From Carallia brachiata (Eukaryota; Streptophyta; Magnoliopsida; Malpighiales; Rhizophoraceae), in contig JADCRB010000089.1 of the NCBI GenBank assembly GCA_021464245.1, positions 1,054,001 through 1,118,000 on the forward strand: a DNA stretch of 64,000 nt, written 5' to 3'. Made by a program: the position numbers and the translations under genes. Below the pieces are notes generated by a model, which had not been told where the DNA came from, did not search any database, and worked only from the letters and a program-made list of their open reading frames with translations. This document shows positions 50,283-62,357 of the stretch, piece after piece (within the stretch, counting starts at the first letter, position 1; each line of letters begins with the position of its first letter).

Positions 50283-51071
50283 TGTAAAGCGTAAATTTCG
50301 AGTCTAAAATAATTAAACTCGAAAATACAAAAATAAATTACAAATAAAAAAAATTGTAAAATAAAAGAAAATTTACGTGGGGTCGATCTCCGTAAATCCT
50401 CCGATTAGTGTTCCTTTTTTTTGACTCCGTCAAGGGCTGCACGAGCTTGATCTTGACAGAAATAATTTCCACAACTTTTTCTTGAACTGGGTAGACTGAA
50501 ACCGGATCTGATTTGGACGTTTTGACTACGGTTAAGAACCGTAGAGACCTGATCTGAGCCGATCTGGCTTAATTTCACCGAGGGTCGAAGAGACTTGTTC
50601 TCGGATGAGCTGCCTGGATTTTGCTGAGGGCCGTATGAGGTTTAATCCCAGCCGGATTTGTAGTAATTTGATATTTTCAGATTTATATTCTCATAAATTC
50701 AGATCTACGGCGATCGGAGAATATAAATCTAAAAATAATTTTGGAAATGGAAACAACAAATTTTTTGGGCCTTACCCCTGAAATATCTCTCAAAAAGGAG
50801 TTAGGAGAGTATACTGCAGAGTAAAAGCATATAAGAAAAGGAGAAATTTTGTTGAGAAATTTTTAAAATTTTCTTTTTCTCTCAAATTCTCTGAATTTTT
50901 CTATTTACAAATTTGCTGAATATGGTTTAAATTGAGGGGAATGGGTCTATTTATAGAACTCCTTTCACATGTGAACATCACATGAGAAAAGAATTTTTTT
51001 TTTGAAATTTTTCTTTGGCCGGCGTTGCCAATTCTTGAATTCTTTTTTTTTTTTTTTTTTCTTTGTTTACA
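50283..51071 (-). repeat. 5' LTR of element 3
   Basis: Minus strand from TGTAAACAAAG to TTACGCTTTACA. It matches the 3' LTR closely but has lost half of the outer GCCGGCG hairpin (51017-51040). Next to it, inside the element, are GTTGGCACGCTCGGTGGGAC (primer binding region) and the leader. Confidence 0.93.
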
Positions 51072-51076
51072 AGCCC

Positions 51077-51999
51077 GTTAAGATATACAGTGGCTGCTGC
51101 AAATTTTGGACAGTACTGGCATTTAGAAGAAGAATCGGCTTTTTAATCCAGACATTGGTATAAATAATCTGATTATGGCTGCTTAAAAAAAAAACAAAAA
51201 AAAAAAAAAAAGTTGCGTTGAATGAGTACCTGTTAATGGGGAGGGTACAGAGCGGAAATCCATTTAAGGCCCTCTGTGGGGTTTGGGCCTCAAAACTAGC
51301 CTGGATATGGCTAGGTCAGCTACTAGGCCAGCCAATTTCGGTCTAGCTTAAGTGGGCCCATGTTAACCCACCACCGTGACCATTGTTCTTTCCAAAATCT
51401 TACAGAGAAAGGTTTATTAACAAAACACTATGTGCAAGTCAAACCGATATAGCCTTTAAAGCAGGTTAGGTTGGAGTCGACCTAGAACCGAATTAACTCT
51501 TATTGGACCAAAATTACTTTTATAGGTTAGGCAAATACGTACTAATTAATGACCAAATACGTGGCGGAGTTGCCATCCAAACATAGCTTTTCCAAAGTTC
51601 CAAAAAAAAAAAAAAAAGAAAAAACCTTGTTTCAGGACAGATTGAAAGCAAGTTCATTTGTGGGTGTCTATCCTTTCAAGCACAAGAATTTATACTTTGT
51701 AACTTGTTGAAAAAAAAAAAGAAGAAGAATTTGATACTTCATAAATACATATTTATTACAATAATAAATAATATTTGTGTGCCGCGGAAATTTCACTCTC
51801 TTATGGGTTCGGCATGTCGGGCAGAGAATATATAAATACAAAAATAATAACAATCTTCTTTTGTCATACATTCTTACCATTCGGTAACGTTAACGTCATC
51901 TGCTCTAACAATTCTTTACAAAGCCTCTCTACATAATGTATTTACTAAAAAGCTCAACTATATTACTGTATTTGTAACACTACAGTAATCACGTAATTC
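51077..51999. other. Intergenic DNA right of element 3
   Basis: No gene seen. It contains A-runs at 51184-51214 and 51601-51617. The only ORF (51668-51880, minus) is short and not recognised. Confidence 0.6.
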
Positions 52000-53436
52000 A
52001 TTTGATGATATTTTACAACTTATTTATTTTATTATTTTTCTAAATTTAGTTCCTCTAATAATTTGTATCACTTTGATTTTATCTAAAAAATCGGACCAAG
52101 CATTTGACTTAACTAAAACCACCACAATGTTCAATAAAAAAATTGCCATTCTCACAGGTTTGACAATTTAGGTGATTATTTTATCATTTAATTCTTAGCA
52201 AAACATTTGATTCACAAAAAGCTAACTCGTTGAATAATCGAAAACCTCATGAGAATTTGGGGTTTCAAAATCAGGCTTGGGGTATACCTAAAAAAATATG
52301 GTGCGGATGTGGGTTTGGTTACCGGGGTCGGGTTGTTGTAGGTTAGACCATGATTTGTTGCGGGATATCAATATTTTTAATTCTAAACTTTAAAGTTTTT
52401 ACGTTTGAAATTTAAATTTTTTTGACATTTTATTTGAATTGTAAACCTTTCAATTTTCTACCAATCAGTCCCTGTATTTATCAAAAGTGATCAATCTATT
52501 AAAAAATGATTTTAACTTTACAAAAAATTATTATAAAAAAATTAAATATATGAATTGAATATCTTTTATATCAAAAATATGCATATTACCTATTTAATTC
52601 GTATATTTGTTGATTAAAAAAATATTTAATGTACATATTTTGTTGATGAAAAAAATATTTAATTCATGTATTTAACCTTTTTTAAATAATTTTTATTAAG
52701 TGAAACTCATTTATTAATCGATTGACCACTTTTTGTAACGTAAAGACTGATGTAGTATGAAATTAAAAGGTTTAGAACTCAAACGTAAAAAAATTTAAAA
52801 GTTTAAAATTAAAAATATTGATATCCTAATTTGTCTGGGTGGCTGAGTTTAATTTGTCGGTATATATATATATATAGTTAAATTGTTCAGAATTTCCTTT
52901 GGACTCTGATGCTTTTCAAACTTCTTGTCGCCATGGTGGTTGAATTTATACTTATATATTTCTTGTCGCCGTGACATTTTACAACTTATTTTTATCATTT
53001 TTCTAAATTTAGTTCCTCTAACAATTTGTATCACTTTGATTTCATCTAAAAGATCGAACCAAGCATTTGACTTAACTAAAACCACCACAATGTTCAATAA
53101 AAAAATTGCCATTCTCACAGGTTTGACAATTTAGGTGATTATTTTATCATTTAATTCTTAGCAAAACATTTGATTCAAAAAAAGCTAACTCGTTGAATAA
53201 TCGAAAACCTCATGAGAATTTGGGGTTTCAAAATCAGGCTTGGGGTATAACTAAAAAAAATGGTGAGGATGTGGGTTTGGTTATCGGGGTCGGGTCGTTG
53301 TAGGTTAGACCATGATTTGTCGCGGTGGTTGAGTTTAATATGTCAGTATATATATATAGTTAAATTGTTCAGAATTTCCTTTGGACTCTGAAGCTTTTTC
53401 AAACTTCTTGTCGCCATGGTGGTTGAATTTATACTT
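52000..53436. repeat. Tandem segmental duplication of a unit of about 470 bp; the first copy is interrupted by a MITE
   Basis: Copy 1 (52000-52362 plus 52827-52945) and copy 2 (52970-53436) share long identical stretches such as CAAGCATTTGACTTAACTAA and TTCAGAATTTCCTTTGGACT. Copy 2 has the two halves joined directly at 53328. The unit encodes nothing that I recognise; the ORF at 52925-53134 simply crosses the copy boundary. Confidence 0.88.
52363..52826. mobile_element. 464-bp MITE with long terminal inverted repeats, probably Mutator-like
   Basis: Both ends read GGATATCAATATTTTTAATT inwards, and the inverted similarity continues for about 120 bp (ACGTTTGA, AAACCTTT, CAGTC blocks). The flanks ATTTGTTGCG and ATTTGTCTGG look like a diverged target duplication of 9-11 bp, which fits Mutator-like elements. 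The neighbouring duplicate at 53310-53345 is the same locus without the insertion. There is no ORF. Confidence 0.88.
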
Positions 53437-53829
53437 GGATTGAATGGGGGTTCCGGGCGGTAGTTTAGTGAATAACTAAAAGCATTTGAATTTCCAAACA
53501 AATTCTGGCTTTTGCAAAAAAAATAAAAAAAAAACACACACACATCAGATTAGTAAATAAACAAGAGAGACCCATCTAACACTTTTTGGGGTTTTGTGTT
53601 AGAAAGTGATGGAATTCGAGGAAGGAAACATAAAAAAACTTAACTGGAGTTAATTAAGTTAATAAGAAAAAAAAGAAAAGATCACCAAATGTTCTTCATT
53701 ATAATTTTTTGCATTTCGTTAATGACATAGCTGTTCAAAAAAAAAAAAGAAAGAAAATTTATGTTTGGTAACTTTATTTTTTGACAAAGTTCATTTTATC
53801 TTTATAAAACTTTGGGAGACGTTGTTTTC

Positions 53830-53860
<31 letters not shown>

Positions 53861-54090
53861 GTTCTTGTTTGCTTATAGTACAGTGCAATGGGTCTTGTTT
53901 CAAAGTACTTATAGTCCGAAGCCCATGTCTGACGGCATTAATGTATTAGCTGTAATTGTCGGTATACGAGTGCTTGTTATTTTTATTCTTACATCTAATT
54001 TATATATAATATAATATTATGAATGAGTTATAATTAAAAAAATGAGTCAAGTTAAAAATCTCTCTATACGTGTCTTAAAAAACTTATTGT
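53437..54090. other. Intergenic DNA upstream of the oxidosqualene cyclase
   Basis: It contains a (TTA)n microsatellite at about 53831-53861 and A-runs. No gene seen. The right end grades into the promoter of the cyclase. Confidence 0.6.
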
Positions 54091-54100
54091 CTATAAATAT
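54091..54100 (+). promoter_or_regulatory. Candidate TATA box of the oxidosqualene cyclase gene
   Basis: CTATAAATAT lies 738 bp upstream of the start codon. A possible 5' UTR intron (donor CCCG|GTAAGTGG at 54378, acceptor GTACAG at 54793) would leave a leader of about 300 nt. Both the box and the intron are predictions from motif and spacing. Confidence 0.45.
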
Positions 54101-54837
54101 GTACGTAGAAGTCTTTGTGTCACTATAAGATGGCAAGCTTCATGCACACCAATTCTATCTGAAATCTCTCATATATAGATCGCACATATCTTTAGCTCAT
54201 TTCCAGTTTCTGCTCTCAAATCTTGAAACCTAGCTACCTCATATTTCTTCAGTTTGAAATACTGAAACAACCCCAAAGAATATCGTTCTTAAACCCCAAA
54301 AAATATCGTCAAAACTACTAAATTAGCCAGGACTTTGTGGTCCTAAAGCTTGTCTTCCTCGTGTCCAAGTATTCCCGGTAAGTGGAAATGCCTGCGCGCT
54401 GTTTTCTCTGCCAATTTCTCTTTGTGTTTTCAAAATACATTTTTTTCACTTTTTTTTTTTCTCTCGTCTCCGAGAAGTTGTCACTTTGGTAATTGACATA
54501 GAGCTGTCATATTAAATGAAGTGCAATTCAACGTGTGGCTACTGGATGATTTGATGAAATTAAAACATTGAATTGCTTTATAATTAAAGGGTTGAAAGAC
54601 TGAATCTATGACTTGAAGCGAAAATAAATAAATAAATAAAAGAGGACTATTTGAGATTAATATAGCAACAAAGTCGACGAAGAAGATTGAGATTAATATA
54701 GCAAAGGCATGTGTGTGTGCCAAACAAGGGCGATTCACGACACAAAGCTTGCATCTTTGTCCTTCATTTGCATAAGTTAATTATCCCGTACAGGCACAGC
54801 CCAGACAGCATTTGGACACATAATCGGGTGAAGAAGA

Positions 54838-57800
54838 ATGTGGAGGCTGAAGATTGCAGAGGGAGGAAATAACCCTTATTTGTTCACCACAAACAATTAT
54901 GTGGGGAGACATGTTTGGGAATTTGACCCTAATGCTGGCACTCCTGAAGAGCGAGCTGAGGTCGAAAAGGCTCGCCAAAATTTTCATGAAAACAGGTTTA
55001 AGGTCAAGCCCAGCTCTGACCTTTTTTGGCAGATGCAGGTACGTACACAAACAAAACACGCTATTAAAATAAGCAATCCCATAACATTAATTCTTAGGCT
55101 TAAGTTAACTTAATTACGAGAAATCCCAATTTTCATGTTGGCATTGTTAATTCTCTCAGTTATCTATATAATTTTTTCCAATTTGAGCCAATGCAGATAC
55201 TGAAGGAGAAGAATTTCAAACAAGAAATAGCCCCAGTGAGGATTGAGGATGGCGAGGAGATTACTTTTGAAAAGGCCACAACCGCACTAAGGAGAGCTGT
55301 CCACTTCTTTTCAGCTTTGCAGGGAAGTGATGGCCATTGGCCAGCCGAAAATTCCGGCATGATGTTTTATATCCCTTTTTACGTAAGTATTAAACCTCCC
55401 CATTACTGGTCAAAACATTTCAAAATTATTTATTTTTTAATAAAATTCCTCATGTTCAGTATAATGGATTCGAAAAATTTCCTAATATTGTCGGTTTTTT
55501 TTATTCATATGAACACCTAGGTGTTCTGTTTCTACATTAGTGGACATCTCAATACTATTTTCTCAGTTGAGCATCGCAAAGAAATCTGCCGCTACTTATA
55601 CAATCATCAGGTACATAAGTATTATATATTAATCCCATTAAAAAAAAAAATTGTGAATCATTTCTGCCAAATGAATGAAATTTTTCATCTATAATTGACG
55701 GCAAGTGAATTTTCAAATGTTGCAGAATGAAGACGGTGGATGGGGATTGCACATAGTGGGTCCAAGCAACATGTTTTGTACAACTTTAAACTACATTTCT
55801 ATACGTATGCTTGGAGAAGATCCCAATGGCGACGGTTGTGCAAGAGCACGAAAGTGGATCCTTGACCATGGGGGTGCCACTCATGTGCTCGCCTGGGGGA
55901 AAATTTGGCTTGCGGTATGTTAATTAAATTACCCAGAGATCATTAACCCCGTTATTACAAGCAAAAACAATATTTTAGAATTGATTCATTGTTGTTGACC
56001 ATTTAAATGTTGCACGTATATGATTTTGTTTTCTTTTCTTATTTTTGCTAGGTACTTGGTCTTTATGACTGGTCTGGATGCATCCCGTTGCCCCCAGAGG
56101 CTCAGCTGTTTCCATATTTCAGTCCCGTTCATCCAGGTTAGCATACTCCTCGTATTTTAATTATAAAAAAAAAAAAAAAATTGTGACCTTGTAATTCAAA
56201 CGATATTGACAGTATGCTAGTAAATGTGAGGTCAAAGGTTCGAACCTTCAACCTCCCCAACTATCTCCTTTCTCCTCAACTAGTTAGTTTAAATTTAGAA
56301 AAGCTAAAAAAAAACTATAAAAAAAAAAGTTAAATTGACACGAAAATTAGACGGGTTTATATAGTTGAATTTTAACTATTAATTATAGTTGACACACTGC
56401 CTTTAATTCTAGTATAACTTTTTAATCATTTGGTAAAATATTTTAATCGGGTTTTGCTCGTTAGAGTAGGAAAAACTAATGGATTTTTAATTTAACTCAC
56501 ATTTGACCTGCAAATAAATGACTACACTCTTTAACATACCACGCACATTGTTATCACCCAAATTGGTGGCATTTGATGACTCTGATTGTTGTATGTTTTG
56601 TGACAATACATATATATGTATATATGCAGGAAAAATGTGGTGCTATAGTCGCTTAATTTACATGCCCATGTCATATCTTTATGGGAAAAGGTTTGTTGGT
56701 CCTATTACTCCTCTAATACTGCAATTGAGAGAGGAAATCTACACTCAGCCTTATCACAGCGTCCGATGGAAAGCTGTGCGCCATTTGTCAGCAAAGGTCT
56801 TAGGCTTAACTTTAAATATTTGATCTCATGAAACATTTAATTGACAAACAACGTTGTTATTTTAAATTCCACTAACTAAAATTGATTTTTTTTTTTTTTG
56901 GCAAAAATTTTGTTTGCAGGAGGATTTATATTATCCCCATTCTTTGGTCCAAGACTTAATGTGGGATGCTGTATATCTACTTTCTGAGCCTCTTTACTCG
57001 TTGGCTTTTAAGAACTCAATCAGAAAGAAGGCTCTTGAAGTGACGATGAGGCAATACACTATGAAGACGAGAATAGCAGATACCTTTGCATCGGAGGGGT
57101 AGAAAGGTAAATAACAACAAGATCATTAGTCCAGGTTTGCATGAGACGTCCACAAAGTTGTCCTCAACGGTTAAGAGTTCGGTTTTTGATAAGCTTTATA
57201 TCAAATTCGAATCCCACTAACTGTTATTATAATCCTTTATAGATGGGTTACACGTAACTTTAAACACTTGGTGGTTCCTGGAATGAGGGCATCCTCTTAC
57301 TCCTAACTTTTTTTTCGAAAAAAAAAAAAAAAACAAAAAGTGTGTATTAGACTAATATTGGTACTTGGCAATTAATAGGCGATATGCATGCTGGCTTGTT
57401 GGGTTGAAGATCCAGTGGTGATTATTTCAAAAAGCACCTTGCTAGGGTGCCTGATTGTTTATGGGTTGCTGAAGATGGAATGAAGTTTCTGGTTGGTCAG
57501 CTACTAGCTTCTCTCTATCAATAATTCCAATAACTAATATTGGCGTATTCTTTGATTGGATAATCGTGTGCTTGCTTGCTTGCTTTCTGGCTTGCTGCCA
57601 CTTACATGCAGAGTCTCGGTAGCCAATCATGGGATGCTAGTTTTGCATTTCAAGCATTGCTTGCTAGCAATCTCGCAGACGAAATTCAACCCACGCTGGC
57701 CAAAGCATATGATTCATCAAGAAATCCCAGGTACTTTAAACTCGTGTATTCCTTAATGAATCAATAATTTATATATATAATTTGAATTCTGGAAGCTCGA

Positions 57801-60800
57801 GCGAGGTCATAGGTTTCTAGTTACAAAAAGAGTCTTTTTATAAAATAGAAAAAAAATAGTAATGTTTTTTTTTTTTAACTCCTGACACAGAGTGTCCCTG
57901 CACGTGAGATTAATTCCTACTCGTAATACTGAAACTGCTATTAATGCAAAAAAAAATTTACCTCATTCGGTGCACTTATCTCTTTTCTATTGTAAAACTC
58001 AAGAGTTTTTATGTTTGAGTCCTCCAATAGTCGTTTGACGTCGGAGGATATATTTTAAAAAACTTTGAAGGTCAAGGATAATCCTTCCGGCGACTTCAAT
58101 AGCATGTACCGTCACATGTCCAAAGGGTCATGGACCTTCTCTGACCAAGATCAAGGTTGGCAAGTTTCCGACTGCACTGCAGAAGCTTTGAAGGTAAAAA
58201 GTAATTTTGTCAAAGCACTTCTTCCATCAAAATTGAGGGCCAGCTATAGCAAGCAAATAAATATTTGTCGATGTTTATGTTTCCTGATCAGTTGTTTTTT
58301 TCTTTTCTTTTTTTTTTTCGACTTTGCAGTGCGTGTTACATGCCACAATGCTGCCTCCAGACTTCCTTGCAGAGAAAATGGAACCTGAACGACTGTACGA
58401 TGCTGTTAACATACTCTCGCTACAGGTCAGAGATTCTGATATTAACAAACAAGGACTTTATTTACAAGTGTATTATAAATATGTTCTATGAATCCAAAAA
58501 TATACAACAATGCAGAAAATTACAGACCGGACAGCTACGGTACAATCGATTGATTGATTTGTACAATTAAACGATTTGTCATAAAAATAAACGTACTTTT
58601 TGTTGATTTTTTTGTTACAAATCAGTAATTATTTGTTTGTATAAAATAATCAATTTATTATACTGTAACTATTCTCTATCTATTGTTTAATGCGTATGTG
58701 TAACGAGACTCATGAATAACAATTGCAGAGTGAAAATGGTGGCGAAACTGCCTGGGAGCCAGCACGAGGATTTAAGTGGTTGGAGGTAAGTAACCCTTTA
58801 GCCTTTTATTTTTTATTTTTTATTTTTTATTTTTTGTTACAAATAAAAAAAGGAACCGATAACTTATGCTTCCACCGATTTTTTTTTCTTTTTTAACATT
58901 TTTTTCAATTTCTAGTTAATTATGATTCATATGCCATTTTTCCATTACAATTTTTTTTTTTTTTTTTGAAAAGAGAAAACTCATATGCCATTTTCATGCG
59001 ACTTTTTAAAATTTGTAGGTTCTGAATCCCATGGAATTTCTAGAGAAGGTTGTGGCTGAACATGAGTAAGATCTTCCACTCACTCACCTTTTTTTTTTTT
59101 GGCCCTCTTATGACTGCCCTTTTATGTCATAATTAATTAACTTCCTCATAGCTTGATTCTTCTTTCTGCGTCTTTCTGTGTAGGTATGTGGAGTGTACCT
59201 CATCAGCAATGCAGGCGCTAATCATCTTTAGCAAGCTGTACCCTGGCCATAGGCAGAAAGAAATTGACAGATTCGTGGCAAATGCCATACGCTATCTCCG
59301 AGATACTCAAATGCCTGACGGTTCCTGGTCTGTGTATATGTCGAAAATTTCTAATTTAATTCACTTTTTGTTATTTTTACTCACTTAGAATAAATGGCGT
59401 TCTCCTATCACACCAAGTAAGAGTTCAAACTTCCATCAGGTTTTTGTACCCCTTCCCCAATGCCCAAATATGAGCTCCCTAACCATTAAGCTGCAGATGC
59501 ACAAAAGAAAGTGGTGTTTGTTATGTTCACTCTTTTGCTTTTCAATATGAATCAAATTGGATTTTCTTACGTGTTCTATTTTCTTCTTCTTTTGTTTTCA
59601 CTTTGTTGTTATCGTTATTATTATTATTATTTTACCATCTGGCCAGAAAAGTAACCAAAATCACAATTACATAGATAGCCCACAAATTAAGATATCAAAT
59701 TTCTTTTTTGGATTTATGAAGACCTAATTATAATCTATTTTGTAGGCAAGGAAACTGGGGAATTTATTGCATATATGGCACGTGGTTTGCGCTTACGGGA
59801 CTAGCAGCTGCCGGAAAGACTTACAACAATTGTTCTACAGTGCGTAAAGGTGTTGAATTTTTGCTCAAAATACAGTGTGGCGACGGTGGTTGGGGAGAGA
59901 GCTATATTTCTTGCCCCAATAAGGTAATTAATCTTTTTTTTTTTTTTTTTCAATCAACCGCTCTTTGCCTGATATTTCTCAAGCAATTCTAGGACGATGA
60001 ATTCACCGTGTAAAAGTCTCGTGCACTTGAATTGGACGTGATTTTTTTTAAATAAAAATTAAAGATACCAATAAGTAGCAACAGTCTTTTGATGGCCTCA
60101 ACAATTAACGATTTCTTGTATGATTCAGGTATATACTCCTCTGGAAGGTAAGAAATCAAATTTGGCACAAACTGCGTGGGCTATGATGGGTTTGATTCAC
60201 GCCGGGCAGGTTAGTTTGCTGATGACTGGTCCTTTTTTTTTAACTGCATACTGTCACCGTGGGTACAATTTTCTTGGGAATATGTGCATCTTCTCAAATT
60301 GAAAACCTGATCGTGAGATTTATTTCTTTTACTAAATTATAGGCAGAGAGAGATCCCACTCCTCTTCACCGTGGGGCAAAGTTGTTGATCAATTCTCAAT
60401 TAGAAGATGGTAGTTTCCCTCAACAGGTACATTTATTATTAATTCTTAATCGTTCCTATGAAATAATTCTTTTTTGGTCTAGTTGAATTTGGAAAGAGAG
60501 TTAGCAATAATTTAAATTCGACTTCCGAAACTCGATTTATTTTCGTTAAACACTAAATCATAACTGGTTATCATTTCTATGAAATAAGAATTTTGTGAGT
60601 GCTAGCTAACATCAGAAAATAATCTGTGAATTCTGCATCGAAATAAATCATTGTTTGTGATACGTAATTGCACTCAAGATTTTTCATAAAATTTGCCAAA
60701 TATATCAGAAGTCAATGCCATGAACATAGCAATGCATCCAGGCTGTAACTGTACTGCAGAGGCTTTGTTACACATTCGTTATTCGTACGTTTTGAATTTC

Positions 60801-61031
60801 TTTAAATATTTGTTCTTTATTACACATTCGTTTTGAATTTCTTTAAATTTTTTTTTTTTTTCCTGAGCTTCCATATTCCTGATGTTTTGAAGCCAATATT
60901 TGCTGCAGGAAATTTTGGGACTTTTTTGTAATACTTGCATGCTACACTATGCAACTTACAGAAACGTTTTCCCGTTATGGGCTTTGGGAGAATACCGGAA
61001 GTGTGTCCGATTGCCTTCAAAGAATATCTGA
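54838..61031 (+). CDS. Oxidosqualene cyclase (triterpene synthase), 18 exons, four single-base breaks as read
   Basis: Exons: 54838-55038, 55197-55382, 55521-55610, 55726-55914, 56052-56136, 56630-56796, 56920-57106, 57379-57491, 57612-57730, 58071-58193, 58330-58425, 58729-58785, 59019-59065, 59184-59327, 59746-59923, 60129-60209, 60343-60426, 60909-61031. With four missing bases (near 57053, 57104, 57413, 57714) the protein is 757 residues, the family's usual size. It starts [10 protein letters not shown] and keeps several QW-type repeats ([24 protein letters not shown]), MWCYSR (about 253-258) and the DCTAE protonation motif (about 481-485). It would cyclise 2,3-oxidosqualene at the ER membrane. 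Trp in MWCYSR is as in beta-amyrin-type rather than lupeol-type enzymes; the N-terminus resembles friedelin/beta-amyrin synthases. The product cannot be assigned. As read, exon 7 shifts frame and stops at 57100-57102. Confidence 0.93.
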
Positions 61032-62181
61032 ATGATCCCTCATGATACTTTTATCTTTCTTAATATAAGGACGTGCAATCGCAGCCAAATAATGCAAATA
61101 TTTATTGATCGTACGCATCCCAAAAACACTTGGTCAATCTTCGAGTCTTAATTATTATGTTCTTCTTTTTTGTCTTGTAACTTCCTTTGTAACTAAAAAC
61201 AGCTGTGTCGAAATGTATGTGCTTTTAACGTTAGACCAAAAATTACTGTTCTAAAAAAGGGACCATCAGACCAAAACTTTTGCTACCGTTGGAATTAGCA
61301 ACTAAGTGGATTCTCGGCACCATAAATACATAATATTCCTAAATTATATGGGGCTTCTCAGTAAAAGAGGCAAACTTTTGTTGTGGTGCCAACTCTGAAA
61401 TAAACCAATCGACTGCTAGCCATTAAGTCTTTTTTGCTTGGAGATGAGCAATCCCAAGTTCCACGAACTCAACTAAATTTTAAAAAATAAAAAAAACATT
61501 CAGTGCAGCGGGTTTATTTCTGAATGGCCCAACGATACCAGGTTAATTTTTGGACCGCTGTAATGGAAATGTAGGTCCATTTGGGCGCGAGCATGCCCAT
61601 GGATATCGACCACAATTAAGTAATGGGCCAATTGGCCATTGTGGCTTGTAGTTCCCAGTGGACATTCAGCCCATACCAATTTACTATTTTTGTCAATTCT
61701 AATTAATGATCGAATATATAAAACTCTCTTGAATATGCCGTTATTGGAATTTAAATTTTTATTTAAAAGATTTCAATTTTTAATCTTGAAAGAAAATGGT
61801 GTGAAATTTAAGGAAAACGAAGAGTCTATTTTTATTATATAATTTATAGTTTAATAAGTCTTTCAATTAAAAAAAAAATTTCTGTCTATGCGTCCAAACA
61901 ATCATGATCCATGGAGATACGCTTCCATCCACTGTTTCCAACGTGCGAACATATGAACCGTCCAATCCCGTGACATTAAGGAAATTGGAAATGATTTTAT
62001 AAACTGAGTTAGCAGACACGAGTGTGTACAATCGGGACCCAAAGGAAATTACACTTACAAAGTCTACACAAATTTGTGGGTTCAATTAATTACAATAAGT
62101 TAACCACGACCATTTAAAGGTTTAATTTCCAAAGAAATTGATTGGGAATGGACATTTAGATTTGCCATCTATAATATTAAG
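61032..62181. other. Intergenic DNA right of the cyclase
   Basis: Includes the probable 3' UTR of the cyclase to about 61200. No gene or RNA is recognised. The sequence is AT-rich, with a GC-richer patch at 61540-61680 that holds no convincing ORF. Confidence 0.6.
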
Positions 62182-62357
62182 AGTAATGTTAAATATCCTG
62201 AAAATCGTGTTATGAAATATTAAAAATGTGTAATTATAGAAAAAATCGTTAACTTATTTCCTTTTTTAATTTGACGGTGTTAGAAAAATTAACGATTCTT
62301 TCTATAATTATATATTTCGATATATTTCATGACATAATTTTTGGATTTAGCATTACT
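62182..62357. mobile_element. 176-bp MITE-like inverted repeat
   Basis: The left end AGTAATGTTAAAT and the reverse complement of the right end (AGTAATGCTAAAT) match. The similarity runs on through ATGAAATAT and TATAATTATAGAAA...AATCGTTAA towards the centre, so nearly the whole element folds back. The flanks TTAA/TTAA hint at a short target duplication. It sits about 600 bp upstream of the receptor-kinase start codon. Confidence 0.75.

Larger units (their letters stand above)
40219..51071 (-). mobile_element. Element 3: full-length Tat-lineage Ty3/gypsy retrotransposon with captured WUS-type homeobox gene
   Basis: About 10.9 kb, bounded by LTRs 50283-51071 (5') and 40219-41029 (3'), and flanked by the perfect 5-bp target duplication AGCCC (51072-51076 and 40214-40218). 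Minus-strand order: primer binding region GTTGGCACGCTCGGT, A-rich leader, gag, protease, reverse transcriptase, RNase H, second RNase H, integrase, CCCAAA tract, homeobox gene, 3' region, polypurine tract, 3' LTR. Two RNase H domains place it in the Tat group. Several single-base breaks interrupt gag-pol. A 511-bp tandem duplication sits beside the 3' LTR. The insertion separates the P450 relic from the oxidosqualene cyclase. Confidence 0.95.

Noticed and set aside
52925..53134. ORF in the duplicated intergenic unit
   Set aside because: It spans the boundary between tandem copies and is hydrophobic low-complexity, with no sign of selection.
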